Notes under the pieces: model-generated
The model's input: the letters and a program-made list of their open reading frames with translations, nothing else
The model's database searches: none
Told to the model about the DNA's origin: nothing
Source of the DNA: Erythrobacter aurantius
GTDB lineage: Bacteria > Pseudomonadota > Alphaproteobacteria > Sphingomonadales > Sphingomonadaceae
DNA length: 64,000 nt
Direction of reading: 5' to 3'
Assembly (NCBI RefSeq): GCF_023823125.1
Contig: NZ_CP090949.1
Location: forward strand, 3,248,001-3,312,000
Made by a program: the position numbers and the translations under genes
Shown here: piece by piece, positions 44,973 through 53,824 of the stretch
How positions within the stretch are numbered: position 1 is the stretch's first letter
Layout of the letters: every line of letters starts with the position of its first letter

Positions 44973-45923
44973 ATGGCGGTAGATGCGGAAACACGGGCGG
45001 CGCTGGTAAACCACGCGCATCAGGCGATCAAATACGGATCGCAGAGCTTTTCCGCCGCCTCGCAACTGTTCGACAGCGAAACGCGTGAGCGCGCTTGGCT
45101 GCTGTATGCCTGGTGCCGCCGCTGCGACGATATTGCCGACAATCAGGAACTGGGCGGTGTTCTGGGCGACCAGTCCGATCTCGACGCGCGGCTGGCGTTG
45201 ATCCGCAAGCTGACAGCCAAAGCCTTTGCCGGGGAGCCGACCGGCGATCCCGCTTTCGACGCGTTGGGCGTGGTGGCATCCGAATGCGGCCTTACCCCGG
45301 CGATGGCGGAGGATGTGATCGCGGGCTTCCAGCTTGACGCCGAAGATTGGCGCCCCCGCACCGAAGCGGACATGATGCGCTATTGCTATCACGTCGCGGG
45401 GGCCGTCGGAGTGATGATGGCGGTGGTGATGGGGGTCGATCCAGAGGATCAGGACACGCTCGACCGCGCGAACGATCTGGGCCTTGCGTTCCAGCTGTCC
45501 AACATCGCGCGCGACATCGTGGAGGATGACGCGGCGGGGCGGTGTTACCTGCCGATGGAATGGCTGGTCGAACAGGATATCGAGCCCGGCCAGCATACCA
45601 AGCCGCACCACCGCAAGGAGCTGGCTGAAATGGCCGCGCGATTGGTGGCGCTGGTGGAAAAGCACGAAGCCGCCGCACGGGTCGGGGCCGAACGCCTGCC
45701 GTTCCGCAGCCGCTGGGCGGTGCTGTCCGCCGCGCGGATCTATGGCGCGATCGGGCGCAAGGTTCGCGCTCGCGGCACCGAAGCATGGAACAGCCGCACC
45801 TATGTCCCGCGCTGGGAAAAGGCGCTGTATGGCGCGCGGGCCTTCCTTTCGGCGATCATCAACCGCGAAAAACACCCCGACGGGCCGATCACATGGGGGA
45901 TCAAGGATTTCCGCCCCTCCTGA
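44973..45923 (+). CDS. crtB: Phytoene synthase
   Basis: A 316-residue squalene/phytoene synthase joining two geranylgeranyl diphosphates to phytoene. The two Asp-rich motifs are RRCDDIADN (about residues 48-56) and LSNIARDIVEDDA. MEWLVEQDIEPGQ and RVKVRARGTEAW-like late parts also fit the family. It is the last crt gene in the operon. With crtY and crtI the set is enough for beta-carotene from GGPP; hydroxylase (crtZ/crtG) and ketolase genes are not in this window. Confidence 0.95.
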   Translation: MAVDAETRAALVNHAHQAIKYGSQSFSAASQLFDSETRERAWLLYAWCRRCDDIADNQELGGVLGDQSDLDARLALIRKLTAKAFAGEPTGDPAFDALGVVASECGLTPAMAEDVIAGFQLDAEDWRPRTEADMMRYCYHVAGAVGVMMAVVMGVDPEDQDTLDRANDLGLAFQLSNIARDIVEDDAAGRCYLPMEWLVEQDIEPGQHTKPHHRKELAEMAARLVALVEKHEAAARVGAERLPFRSRWAVLSAARIYGAIGRKVRARGTEAWNSRTYVPRWEKALYGARAFLSAIINREKHPDGPITWGIKDFRPS

Positions 45924-45965
45924 CTGCGCTCGACAGGCGCACGGCGTGTGGCTAATCCACGGGCC

Positions 45966-46475
45966 ATGAGAGGACTCCTGAAATCCGCCGTCGCGCTGCT
46001 CGGCCTTGCCGCCGCGCCCGTGTTCGCCAATTCTCCCACCAGCGACCAGATCGCGGTGATGGACGGCGTCGAAGCCTTTTTCGAGGCTCTGCGCAGCGAC
46101 GACAAGACTGCGCTCGCGAACACCTTGCTGCCCGAAGGCATGATATTCGTGCACAGCCGGATGAACCCCGAGGCCCCACGCATAGACGTGGTGCCGGCCG
46201 CCGATCACCTCGCGCGCTGGGCCACGCAGACGCGCAAAGTCGACGAATTCATGCATATCGAAACGGTGCTGGTCGATGGCGACATGGCGCAGGTGTGGGG
46301 GCCGTATTACTTCACCGTCGAGGAAAAGCTGAGCCATTGCGGCATCAATTCACTCAGCATGATCAAGACCGATGACGGCTGGAAAGTCGCCAACACCAGC
46401 TTCACAATGGAGCCGCCTGCCGCTTGCGACGCGATTGTCGCACAGGTGAACGCGCATTGGGAAATCGAACAATGA
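45966..46475 (+). CDS. Exported SnoaL/DUF4440-like protein
   Basis: A 169-residue protein with a signal peptide (about 1-22, ending VFA). The mature part looks like the NTF2-like cone: AVMDGVEAFFEALRSDDKTAL, MIFVHSRMNPEA and GDGMAQVWGPYYFTVEEKL-type strands, ending GWKVANTSFTM. The ATG at 45966 is chosen; an in-frame GTG at 45948 is possible. It overlaps the acyl-CoA carboxylase alpha gene by ATGA, so it is read with it. Function unknown. Confidence 0.75.
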   Translation: MRGLLKSAVALLGLAAAPVFANSPTSDQIAVMDGVEAFFEALRSDDKTALANTLLPEGMIFVHSRMNPEAPRIDVVPAADHLARWATQTRKVDEFMHIETVLVDGDMAQVWGPYYFTVEEKLSHCGINSLSMIKTDDGWKVANTSFTMEPPAACDAIVAQVNAHWEIEQ

Positions 46476-48379
46476 TTGCCAAGCTGCTGATCGCCAATCG
46501 CGGCGAGATCGCCTGCCGCATCATGCGCACCGCGCGCACCATGGGGATCGCGACGGTCGCGGTCTATTCCGATGCCGATGCCAAGGCGCTGCATGTGCGC
46601 TCGGCTGACGAGGCAGTGCATATCGGCCCTTCGCCTGCGGCTGAGTCCTATCTGGTCGGCGCGAAGATCATTGCGGCGGCCAAGCAGACGGGAGCGGATG
46701 CGGTGCATCCGGGCTACGGGTTCCTGTCGGAGAACGCCGACTTCGCGCAGGCCGTGATTGATGCAGGGCTGATCTGGGTCGGGCCGAATCCCGAAAGCAT
46801 CCGCGCGATGGGCCTCAAGGACGCCGCCAAGCAGTTGATGCGCTCCGCCGGCGTGCCGGTGACGCCGGGCTATGACGGGTCGGACCAATCGGTCGAGCGG
46901 CTCACCAAGGAGGCCGAGGCCATCGGTTATCCCGTGCTGATCAAGGCGGTCGCAGGTGGCGGCGGCAAGGGGATGCGCAAGGTCGATGCCCCCGCCGACT
47001 TCGCCGCCGCGCTGGAGAGCTGCCGCCGCGAGGCCAAGGCGAGCTTCGGCAATGACGAGGTGCTGCTCGAAAAGTGGATCACCTCCCCCCGCCATATCGA
47101 GGTGCAGGTGTTCGGCGATGCCCACGGCAACGTCGTCCACCTGTTCGAGCGCGACTGCTCGCTCCAGCGCCGCCACCAGAAGGTGATCGAGGAAGCCCCC
47201 GCACCCGGCATGGACGAAGCCACCCGCGAGGCGATCTGCGCCGCCGCCGTGCGCGCGGCCAAGGCGGTCGATTACAAGGGCGCAGGCACGATCGAATTCA
47301 TCGCCGATGCGTCCGAGGGCCTGCGCGCCGACCGCATCTTCTTCATGGAGATGAACACCCGCCTTCAGGTCGAACACCCCGTGACCGAGGAGATCACCGG
47401 GGTGGATCTGGTGGAGTGGCAGCTGCGCGTAGCGAGCGGAGAACCGATCCCGCTGAAGCAGGAAGAGCTCTCGATCAACGGCCACGCCATCGAAGCGCGG
47501 CTCTATGCGGAGGACCCGGCGAAGGGGTTTTTGCCGAGCACGGGGCGCTTGGAGCACTTCGATCTGACTTACTGGGACGGTTGGGATACGCGTATCGATA
47601 CGGGAGCAGAGCATGGCAGCGAGGTTTCTCCTCATTACGATCCGATGCTCGCCAAAATTATCTGTCATGAAAGCGGCCGCCGCGTTGCACTCGATCAATT
47701 AGCGGACCATCTGGCTGAGACAAAGGTCTGGCCTGTCAAAACCAACCTAGCCTTCCTGGTCAGTTTGCTTCGGGACGAGGATGTTCAGCAAGGGCATCTC
47801 GACACCGGCCTCATAGCACGTAAGCAGGAAGCACTCACCTCGATACCGGTAGTCAGCGATCGCTCGTTAAGCGATGCGCTCAATTGGTTCGTTCGAGATA
47901 GCACAAACTTCGACCGCAAGGCCGAACCCTTGCTAGGCTTCCGCATGAACAGCCCGCACAAGCGTGAATTTCGCTTGGCCGTGGACGGGGAAGTACAGCC
48001 CTTCACATATGATCCGACGCCCGAGGGCCAGTCTTTTGAACATGGCTTTCGCGAGAGCCTTGAGCCAGAGGCTCAATTCGTCAGCATCCGTGGGCATATG
48101 CTCAAGGTATCGCTCCCTCGTTACGACGGCACCGGCCACGCCTCCGCCGCCGACGGAGCGATCCTCGCCCCCATGCCGGGCAAGGTCATCGCGGTCGATG
48201 TGGCCGAGGGTGATACAGTTGCCGCGGGCCAGCGGCTGATGGTGCTCGAGGCGATGAAGATGGAACACGCGCTCACTGCGCCCTTCGACGGGACCGTCAC
48301 CGGGCTGAAAGCTAGCGTTGGCGGTCAAGTGCAGGTTGAGGCGGTGCTTTGTGTGGTGGAGCCTGCTTCCGAAGCATAA
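46472..48379 (+). CDS. Acyl-CoA carboxylase biotin-carrying alpha subunit
   Basis: A 635-residue subunit with biotin carboxylase N-terminal, ATP-grasp and C-terminal domains (about 1-440), a BT-type linker and a C-terminal biotinyl domain with the attachment Lys in VLEAMKMEHA. IMRTARTMGIATVAVYSD and KAVAGGGGKGMRKV support the call. It carboxylates biotin for a partner carboxyltransferase. Candidates are propionyl-, methylcrotonyl- or geranyl-CoA carboxylases. Codon use is clearly less GC-rich from about 47590 to 48130 than on both sides, as if a stretch had been exchanged by recombination. A large palindrome separates it from the beta subunit. Confidence 0.92.
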   Translation: MIAKLLIANRGEIACRIMRTARTMGIATVAVYSDADAKALHVRSADEAVHIGPSPAAESYLVGAKIIAAAKQTGADAVHPGYGFLSENADFAQAVIDAGLIWVGPNPESIRAMGLKDAAKQLMRSAGVPVTPGYDGSDQSVERLTKEAEAIGYPVLIKAVAGGGGKGMRKVDAPADFAAALESCRREAKASFGNDEVLLEKWITSPRHIEVQVFGDAHGNVVHLFERDCSLQRRHQKVIEEAPAPGMDEATREAICAAAVRAAKAVDYKGAGTIEFIADASEGLRADRIFFMEMNTRLQVEHPVTEEITGVDLVEWQLRVASGEPIPLKQEELSINGHAIEARLYAEDPAKGFLPSTGRLEHFDLTYWDGWDTRIDTGAEHGSEVSPHYDPMLAKIICHESGRRVALDQLADHLAETKVWPVKTNLAFLVSLLRDEDVQQGHLDTGLIARKQEALTSIPVVSDRSLSDALNWFVRDSTNFDRKAEPLLGFRMNSPHKREFRLAVDGEVQPFTYDPTPEGQSFEHGFRESLEPEAQFVSIRGHMLKVSLPRYDGTGHASAADGAILAPMPGKVIAVDVAEGDTVAAGQRLMVLEAMKMEHALTAPFDGTVTGLKASVGGQVQVEAVLCVVEPASEA

Positions 48380-48381
48380 CT

Positions 48382-48460
48382 CGTCACCCCAGCGAAAGCT
48401 GGGGTCTCGGGCCGCTGGGTGCTTCATCGCCCTAGATCCCAGCTTTCGCTGGGATGACGG
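48382..48460. repeat. REP-like inverted repeat between acyl-CoA carboxylase genes
   Basis: Two arms of about 27-30 bases, each containing its own AGCGAAAGCT or AGCTTTCGCT palindrome. The left arm starts CGTCACCCCAGCGAAAGCTG and the right arm is its near-exact reverse complement, with a spacer of about 20 bases. This looks like the short palindromic elements scattered in many sphingomonad genomes. It may also act as a partial terminator or mRNA stabiliser between the alpha and beta genes. Confidence 0.85.
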
Positions 48461-48472
48461 TTTGCTTATGGG

Positions 48473-50029
48473 ATGGGGATGACCTGGGCCAAGGAACTCG
48501 AAGAACTGCGCCGCCGCGAAGCGCTGGCCGAGCAGATGGGTGGCGCGGACAAGGTGGCGCGGCAGCATGGGCGCGGCAAGATGGACGCGCGCGCGCGGCT
48601 TGCGGCGCTGTGCGATGAAGGCTCCTTCCGCGAGATCGGCAAGATCGCGGGCAGCGCCAAGTATGACGCCAATGGCGACCTTCAAAGCGTCACCCCGGCC
48701 CCCTTTCTTTTCGGCAGGGCGCTGATCAACGGTCGCCCGGTGGTTGCCACGGCGGACGATTTCACCATTCGCGGCGGCGCGGCGGATGCGGGCATTGCGC
48801 GCAAGATGGTGCAGGCCGAACGGATGGCGCATGAGCTGAAGCTCCCCATCATCCGCATGATCGACGGGACGGGCGGCGGCGGCAGCGTGAAAACGCTCGA
48901 ACAGATCGGCGCAACTTATATCCCCGCCGTACCCGGCTGGGGCGATGTGGTGACCAATCTCGACACCGTGCCGGTGGTGGCGCTGGCGCTTGGCCCGACG
49001 GCGGGCCTCGGCGCGGCGCGCACCGTCGCCAGCCATTACTCGATCATGGTCAAGGGCCTCAGCCAGATCTTCGCCGCCGGCCCCGCCGTGGTCGATGGCC
49101 TGGGCGATGCCTACAAGGGCGATGCCGCCAGCCATGAAGAAGCCAAGGAGCGGCTCGGCGGGTCGGAAATCCACACCCGCAACGGGGTGGTCGATGACGA
49201 GGTGGCGAGCGAGGCCGAAGCCTTCGCCCGCGCGCGGCATTTCCTCAGCTTCATGCCCGAATATGTCGGGCAACCCGCCCGCCGCTCGCTCTGCACCGAT
49301 CCCGCCACCCGCAAGGAAGACGCGCTGCTCTCCCTCGTCCCGCGTGATCCGAAGCAGGTCTATTCGATGCGGCGCTGCATGGAGATGGTGTTCGATCAGG
49401 GGACCGTGTTCGAGATCGGCAAGCATTGGGGCCGCGCCGCGATTACCGCCCTCGCCAGGCTCGATGGCTGGCCAGTCTGCGTCATTGCCAGCGATCCGAG
49501 CTATCTGGGCGGATCGTGGGAGGCCAAGACCAGCGAAAAGGTCGAACGCTTCGTCAAACTGGCCGACCAGTTCCGCCTGCCCATCGTGCATCTCGTCGAC
49601 AACCCCGGCTTCATGATCGGGCGCGAGGCGGAGATGGCGGGGACGATCCGTTACGGCGTCAATGCAATGAACGCGATCTACCGCGCCACCGTGCCGCTCG
49701 CCTCCATCGTCCTGCGCCGCGCCTATGGCATTGCGGGCAGCGCGATGAGCAATGCGGAGGCGTACCAGTACCGCTATTGCTGGCCCTCCGGCGACTGGGG
49801 CAGCCTGCCCATCGCGGGCGGGCTGGAGGTAGCCTACAAATCCGAACTCGAAGCCTCGGACGATCCGGCGGCCTTGCTTGAGGAAATCCGCGAGCGGCTG
49901 GCCAAGGTCACATCGCCCTTCCGCAGTGCCGAACGCTTCAATGTCGAGGACATCATCGATCCGCGCGACACACGGCCCCTGCTGTGCGAATTTGCAGGAC
50001 TGGCATGGCGGAGGCTGGAAGAGGGCTGA
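48473..50029 (+). CDS. Acyl-CoA carboxylase carboxyltransferase (beta) subunit
   Basis: A 518-residue carboxyltransferase of the crotonase superfamily. The oxyanion-hole segments are RMIDGTGGGGSVKTLEQIG and LGPTAGLGAARTVASHYSIM in the first half, and LVDNPGFMIGREAEMAGTIRYG with VLRRAYGIAGSAMS in the second. ATG 48473 or ATG 48479 can start it. It takes carboxybiotin from the alpha subunit to an acyl-CoA. The sequence does not decide between methylcrotonyl-, geranyl- or another branched acyl-CoA. It is followed by a cluster of hairpins. Confidence 0.92.
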   Translation: MGMTWAKELEELRRREALAEQMGGADKVARQHGRGKMDARARLAALCDEGSFREIGKIAGSAKYDANGDLQSVTPAPFLFGRALINGRPVVATADDFTIRGGAADAGIARKMVQAERMAHELKLPIIRMIDGTGGGGSVKTLEQIGATYIPAVPGWGDVVTNLDTVPVVALALGPTAGLGAARTVASHYSIMVKGLSQIFAAGPAVVDGLGDAYKGDAASHEEAKERLGGSEIHTRNGVVDDEVASEAEAFARARHFLSFMPEYVGQPARRSLCTDPATRKEDALLSLVPRDPKQVYSMRRCMEMVFDQGTVFEIGKHWGRAAITALARLDGWPVCVIASDPSYLGGSWEAKTSEKVERFVKLADQFRLPIVHLVDNPGFMIGREAEMAGTIRYGVNAMNAIYRATVPLASIVLRRAYGIAGSAMSNAEAYQYRYCWPSGDWGSLPIAGGLEVAYKSELEASDDPAALLEEIRERLAKVTSPFRSAERFNVEDIIDPRDTRPLLCEFAGLAWRRLEEG

Positions 50030-50034
50030 TTTTG

Positions 50035-50130
50035 CGCACCCCATCCGGGGTGCGATTTCCTCGCTCATGCGACCTGAAGGTCGCGTCGCTGCGGGCGGCC
50101 GGTCGGCCTTTCGGTCGCTTCGCGGCCGGT
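50035..50130. repeat. Cluster of palindromes after the carboxyltransferase gene
   Basis: Three GC-rich inverted repeats in a row: CGCACCCC / GGGGTGCG at 50035-50054, GCGACC / GGTCGC at 50069-50084, and GGCCG ... CGGCC flanking 50097-50130. The first, followed by ATTTCC, could terminate the carboxyltransferase transcript. The whole block lies between convergent genes and looks like a mobile or scattered palindromic unit. Confidence 0.6.
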
Positions 50131-50138
50131 GATCAGCC

Positions 50139-51398
50139 TCAGATATTCTTCATTCTGGTCACGCCCAGCGCCGCGTCGGGCGGGCCGAACAGCCTGCCCT
50201 TTTCGCTGAACAGCACCAGCGCAAGGCAGATCAGCCCGCTCGCCAGCAGAGCCAGCGCCAGCGGCTGCGCGGTTCCGTCATAGGCGTATCCGATCGCCCC
50301 GCCCAGCAAGGCCGCCGTCGTCATCCGGACGAAGCCGTGCGCCGAGCTGGCCGCACCGGCGATGGAGAAAAACGGGTTCATGGCGATCGCACCGAAGTTG
50401 CTGCCGATGAAGCCGAGCAGCATCATGTTGATCGCCATCAACGGCACGAAATGCCACAGCGTCTCTTTCGGGTCGAAGGCAAACCAGACCTGCAGGCTGG
50501 CGACGATGATAAAGGCGAACAGCGCCGTGTGGCTGACCCGGCGCGCGCCAAACCGTTCGACGATGCGCGAATTGGACCAGCTCGCAAACGCCATCGACCC
50601 GGCGCAAATCGCAAAGACGATGGGGAAAATATCGCCGGCGCCGAACGTCTCGGTGATCAATTGCTGCGATGAATTGATGAAGCCGAACAGTGCGCCGAAC
50701 ACCAGCGAACTGCCCATGACATAGCCGATGACGCGCGGATTGCTGAGCGCGTGGCCCATGTTGCGCGCGATCACGCCCGGTAGGATCGCCTGGCGGTTTT
50801 CCGGGGTCAGGCTTTCAGGCAGGCGGTAATAGACCCAACAGCCCACCAGAATGCCCTGCAGCGCCATGGCGGCAAAGATCGCGCGCCAATCCGCCACCAT
50901 CAGGATCAATTCGCCGATGCTGGGGGCGATGGCCGGCACCATCAGGAAGATCACGAAGATCAGGCTCATCATCCGGGCCATCTTGTCGCCGCCCACACGG
51001 TCGCGAATGATCGCCGGGGGTAGCGCGACAATGCCCGCTCCGAAAAAGCCCTGCGCGGCACGGATGGCGATCAGTGCGTCATATGTCGGTGCCAGCGCGC
51101 TGGCGAGCGAGAGGACGATGTAGACCGCGATGGAACCAAGCAGGATCGGCCTGCGCCCGAACCGGTCAGCCAGAGCGCCGGGCACGAGCGCACCGACGCC
51201 TGCGGTCAGAAGGTAGACGCCGATCACGAATTGCCGATCGTTCCCTTCCACCGCCAGCGACACCGCAAGCTCGTCCAGCGCGGGGAGAATCGCATCGATA
51301 CCAAAGGCTTGAAGTGCCATCAGCAAGGCCATCATCCAGATCAGCTCGGTTTCGCCGAGCTGTCTGGCGGGCGCGGAGACGGGGTTAGCGGCTGCCAT
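50139..51398 (-). CDS. MFS exporter, Bcr/CflA-type
   Basis: A 419-residue drug-efflux-type MFS protein with about 12 helices. ADRFGRRPILLGSIAVY is the loop 2-3 motif A, and the early LMALQAFGIDAILPALDELA is typical of the Bcr/CflA group. Start ATG 51398 has AAAGGGG just upstream; the first 19 residues of the longer frame are not needed. Likely exports multidrug compounds or small metabolites. It is divergent from dinB. Confidence 0.88.
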   Translation of the reverse strand: MAAANPVSAPARQLGETELIWMMALLMALQAFGIDAILPALDELAVSLAVEGNDRQFVIGVYLLTAGVGALVPGALADRFGRRPILLGSIAVYIVLSLASALAPTYDALIAIRAAQGFFGAGIVALPPAIIRDRVGGDKMARMMSLIFVIFLMVPAIAPSIGELILMVADWRAIFAAMALQGILVGCWVYYRLPESLTPENRQAILPGVIARNMGHALSNPRVIGYVMGSSLVFGALFGFINSSQQLITETFGAGDIFPIVFAICAGSMAFASWSNSRIVERFGARRVSHTALFAFIIVASLQVWFAFDPKETLWHFVPLMAINMMLLGFIGSNFGAIAMNPFFSIAGAASSAHGFVRMTTAALLGGAIGYAYDGTAQPLALALLASGLICLALVLFSEKGRLFGPPDAALGVTRMKNI

Positions 51399-51567
51399 GG
51401 TGGCCCCTTTGCCAATCGCCTCACCCGATGACCACTGTTCTTTTCGCATGTGCACAAAATGGCGGGAGCGGCGGTTGGTTCCGGCAACAGTTCCTTCGGC
51501 GCGCGCAAAGGACTATTCGGGTGGCATGGCAAAGGACATGCCTTCGGATGACATGGAAGAGGCCGCG

Positions 51568-52647
51568 ATGGGCCTCAGGAAGATCATCCATGTCGATATG
51601 GATGCCTTCTTTGCCAGCGTCGAACAGCGCGACAATCCCGAATTGCGGGGCAAGCCGGTGGCCGTCGGCGGATCGGGCGGGCGCGGCGTCGTGGCGGCGG
51701 CAAGTTACGAGGCCCGGAAATTCGGCGTGCGTAGCGCCATGCCGTCCGTCACCGCCAAACGGCTGTGCCCGGACCTGATCTTCGTCCGCTCGCGGTTTGA
51801 CGCCTACAAGGAGGTAAGCCGCCAGATCCGCCGCGTGTTCGAACACCACACGCCGCATGTCGAGCCGCTGAGCCTCGACGAAGCCTATCTCGACGTGACC
51901 GAGGATCGTCTGGGGATCGGCAGCGCCACGCGGATTGCCGAGCTGATCCGGCAGGAGATCAAGGCCAAGACGCAGCTGACGGCAAGCGCGGGGGTTTCCT
52001 ACAACAAGTTCCTCGCCAAGCTCGCCTCGGATCAGAACAAGCCCGATGGCCTGTGCGTGATCCGCCCGGGCGAAGGCGCGCAATTTGTGGCGGGGCTGCC
52101 GATCCGGCGATTTCACGGCGTCGGGCCGAAAGCGGAGGAGAAGATGAAGCGGCTGGGGATCGAAACCGGCGCGGATCTGGCGACGAAGGACATCGCTTTT
52201 CTGCGTGCGAACTTCGGATCGTTTGCGGACTATCTCTATCGCGCCGCACGCGGGATCGACCTCAGGCCCGTGCGCGCCCATCGTGTGCGCAAATCGGTTG
52301 GCGGGGAACGCACCTTCAGCGAGGATATCTCCAGCGGTTCGGCCCTGCGTGAGACGCTGGAGAACATCATCGAGATCGTGTGGGAGCGGATCGAAAGTGC
52401 GGGCGCACGGGGCCGTACGGTGACGCTGAAGGTCAAGTTCACCGATTTCCAGAACATGACCCGTGCGAAATCGGTTTCACACTGGGTCGAGGACAAGGCG
52501 GATTTCGCCCGCCTCAGCCGCGAATTGCTCGAAGAGGCTTTGCCGCTGCCCATGCCGATCCGGCTGATGGGGCTGACGCTTTCAAATCTGGAGCGCGGCG
52601 ATGAGGATGAACCGCCGCGCGATGATGCTCAACTGTCGCTGCTTTGA
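51568..52647 (+). CDS. dinB: DNA polymerase IV
   Basis: A 359-residue Y-family polymerase for lesion bypass. The catalytic N-terminus KIIHVDMDAFFASVEQRD, the second acidic motif PLSLDEAYLDVTEDR, TASAGVSYNKFLAKLASDQNKPDGL and the little-finger VRKSVGGERTFSEDI are intact. I chose ATG 51568, which has GGAAGAGG five bases upstream and gives a normal length; in-frame ATGs at 51526, 51538 and 51553 would add up to 14 residues. No clear beta-clamp peptide beyond the C-terminal DAQLSLL (QLSLL), which fits one. Confidence 0.94.
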   Translation: MGLRKIIHVDMDAFFASVEQRDNPELRGKPVAVGGSGGRGVVAAASYEARKFGVRSAMPSVTAKRLCPDLIFVRSRFDAYKEVSRQIRRVFEHHTPHVEPLSLDEAYLDVTEDRLGIGSATRIAELIRQEIKAKTQLTASAGVSYNKFLAKLASDQNKPDGLCVIRPGEGAQFVAGLPIRRFHGVGPKAEEKMKRLGIETGADLATKDIAFLRANFGSFADYLYRAARGIDLRPVRAHRVRKSVGGERTFSEDISSGSALRETLENIIEIVWERIESAGARGRTVTLKVKFTDFQNMTRAKSVSHWVEDKADFARLSRELLEEALPLPMPIRLMGLTLSNLERGDEDEPPRDDAQLSLL

Positions 52648-53132
52648 TCGGCTATACCCCGCATTCTCCATGCAGAAATCCGGCGGCGGGTTACCTCCCC
52701 CAGAGGTTCGGGAAGCGAGTGCGAAGGGAAGAACCGCGCTTCCACCACTTCGCGCTGATCAGGCACCGGGCGGGTGTCGCAGACGCCAGTGAAGAGATGC
52801 GCCTTGTGCGGCGAACCCGAAAGTTCTTCTTCCAACACCTTCAGCGGCTGGAGATTGGCCAGCTCCACGCCAAGTTCTTCCGCAATCTCGCGCCGGGCGC
52901 AGTCTGCAGGATCTTCACCCGGTTTCAACCCGCCGCCCGGCAGCGCCCAGACATCAGGGCCATAGGAGTGCCGGAGCAACAGCACATCGCCGGAAATATT
53001 GGTGATCACCACGCTGACCCCGGCAATCGGGACACCGCGCCATGTGCGCCAGCGATGACGCACCCGGTGCGCAACCGGCATCAGCGCGCGGTGGAGAGCC
53101 CGCGGCAGCAGGCGTTCGATCAGGCGAAGCAT
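52629..53132 (-). CDS. NUDIX hydrolase
   Basis: A 167-residue NUDIX protein. The box reads GGGLKPGEDPADCARREIAEELG with the REXXEE core (REIAEE). The N-terminal 30 residues are basic (RHRWRTWRGV). Start ATG 53132 lies inside the end of the 6-phosphogluconolactonase gene (13-base overlap), which suggests coupling. It overlaps the 3-prime end of dinB by 19 bases, as a convergent gene. Substrate unknown. Confidence 0.88.
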   Translation of the reverse strand: MLRLIERLLPRALHRALMPVAHRVRHRWRTWRGVPIAGVSVVITNISGDVLLLRHSYGPDVWALPGGGLKPGEDPADCARREIAEELGVELANLQPLKVLEEELSGSPHKAHLFTGVCDTRPVPDQREVVEARFFPSHSLPEPLGEVTRRRISAWRMRGIADQSSDS

Positions 53133-53746
53133 GCCACCGGAATGCCACGTGCCTCTGCCGCCTTGAGCAACCGCGCGACCGGCAGATCGTGTTCGCCACG
53201 CATCGCCCCCTCGAACACTTCCTGCTTTTCGCCCGAACCGCCCAGCGTAAACAGGATTGCCTGTGTTTCGAGCAATGCGGGCAGCGTCAGTGTGATCCGG
53301 TCGAAGGGCGCGTGAGCGGGCAAAGGATCGGGTGTGAGGCGACGCATCGCCTGCGGATCGTCGATTTGCGGATCGGTGTTGGGAAACAGCGAAGCGGTGT
53401 GCCCGTCCGGCCCCATGCCCAGCCAAGTCAGGTCGAACTTCGGAGGCTCACTGTCTTCGGCAAGGGCAATGATATCAGCCCCCAACGGCTCCAGCAGGGC
53501 GCGAATCTTGCCCGTGTTCGATGCCTCGTGATCTTCGGGCACGATCCGGTCATCATTGGGCCACACCTGCAGCCCCGCCCAGTTGACGGCATCGCTTGCG
53601 ATCAGCGCCTCGAGGATCGGAAACGGGGTGGAACCGCCCGGAATGGTGATGGCGCTTGCTTTCTTCAGGCACCCGGCCAGCCATTGGACGATTGCGGCCT
53701 TGTCGCCGCCGTGAATGATCGTGACGTTCTGCATACCGGCACGCAT
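53120..53746 (-). CDS. pgl: 6-phosphogluconolactonase
   Basis: A 208-residue lactonase of the pentose phosphate and Entner-Doudoroff routes. PGGSTPFPILEAL, VWPNDDRIVPEDHEASN and the active-site LTWLGMGPDGHTASLFPNT are all family motifs. Length is slightly short for the family but normal for alphaproteobacteria. Start ATG 53746 or 53734 cannot be separated, both having weak ribosome binding sites. No zwf or edd gene is beside it. A terminator of the Dps gene sits just upstream. Confidence 0.9.
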   Translation of the reverse strand: MRAGMQNVTIIHGGDKAAIVQWLAGCLKKASAITIPGGSTPFPILEALIASDAVNWAGLQVWPNDDRIVPEDHEASNTGKIRALLEPLGADIIALAEDSEPPKFDLTWLGMGPDGHTASLFPNTDPQIDDPQAMRRLTPDPLPAHAPFDRITLTLPALLETQAILFTLGGSGEKQEVFEGAMRGEHDLPVARLLKAAEARGIPVACFA

Positions 53747-53750
53747 AGCA

Positions 53751-53785
53751 AAAGGGCCGCTCCCGCAAAGCGGAAACGGCCCTTT
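53751..53785 (-). terminator. Rho-independent terminator of the Dps gene
   Basis: On the minus strand the perfect 9-bp stem AAAGGGCCG / CGGCCCTTT with a 17-base loop ends in TTTT. It is 40 bases after the Dps stop and just ahead of pgl. Confidence 0.8.
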
Positions 53786-53824
53786 CTCCTGCGAACGCGT
53801 TTTTTCGCGTTTCGTATGATGCGG

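Noticed and set aside
46307..47698. A 463-residue minus-strand frame opposite the acyl-CoA carboxylase alpha gene.
   Set aside because: Shadow of a GC-rich gene; no start signal and no family motif.
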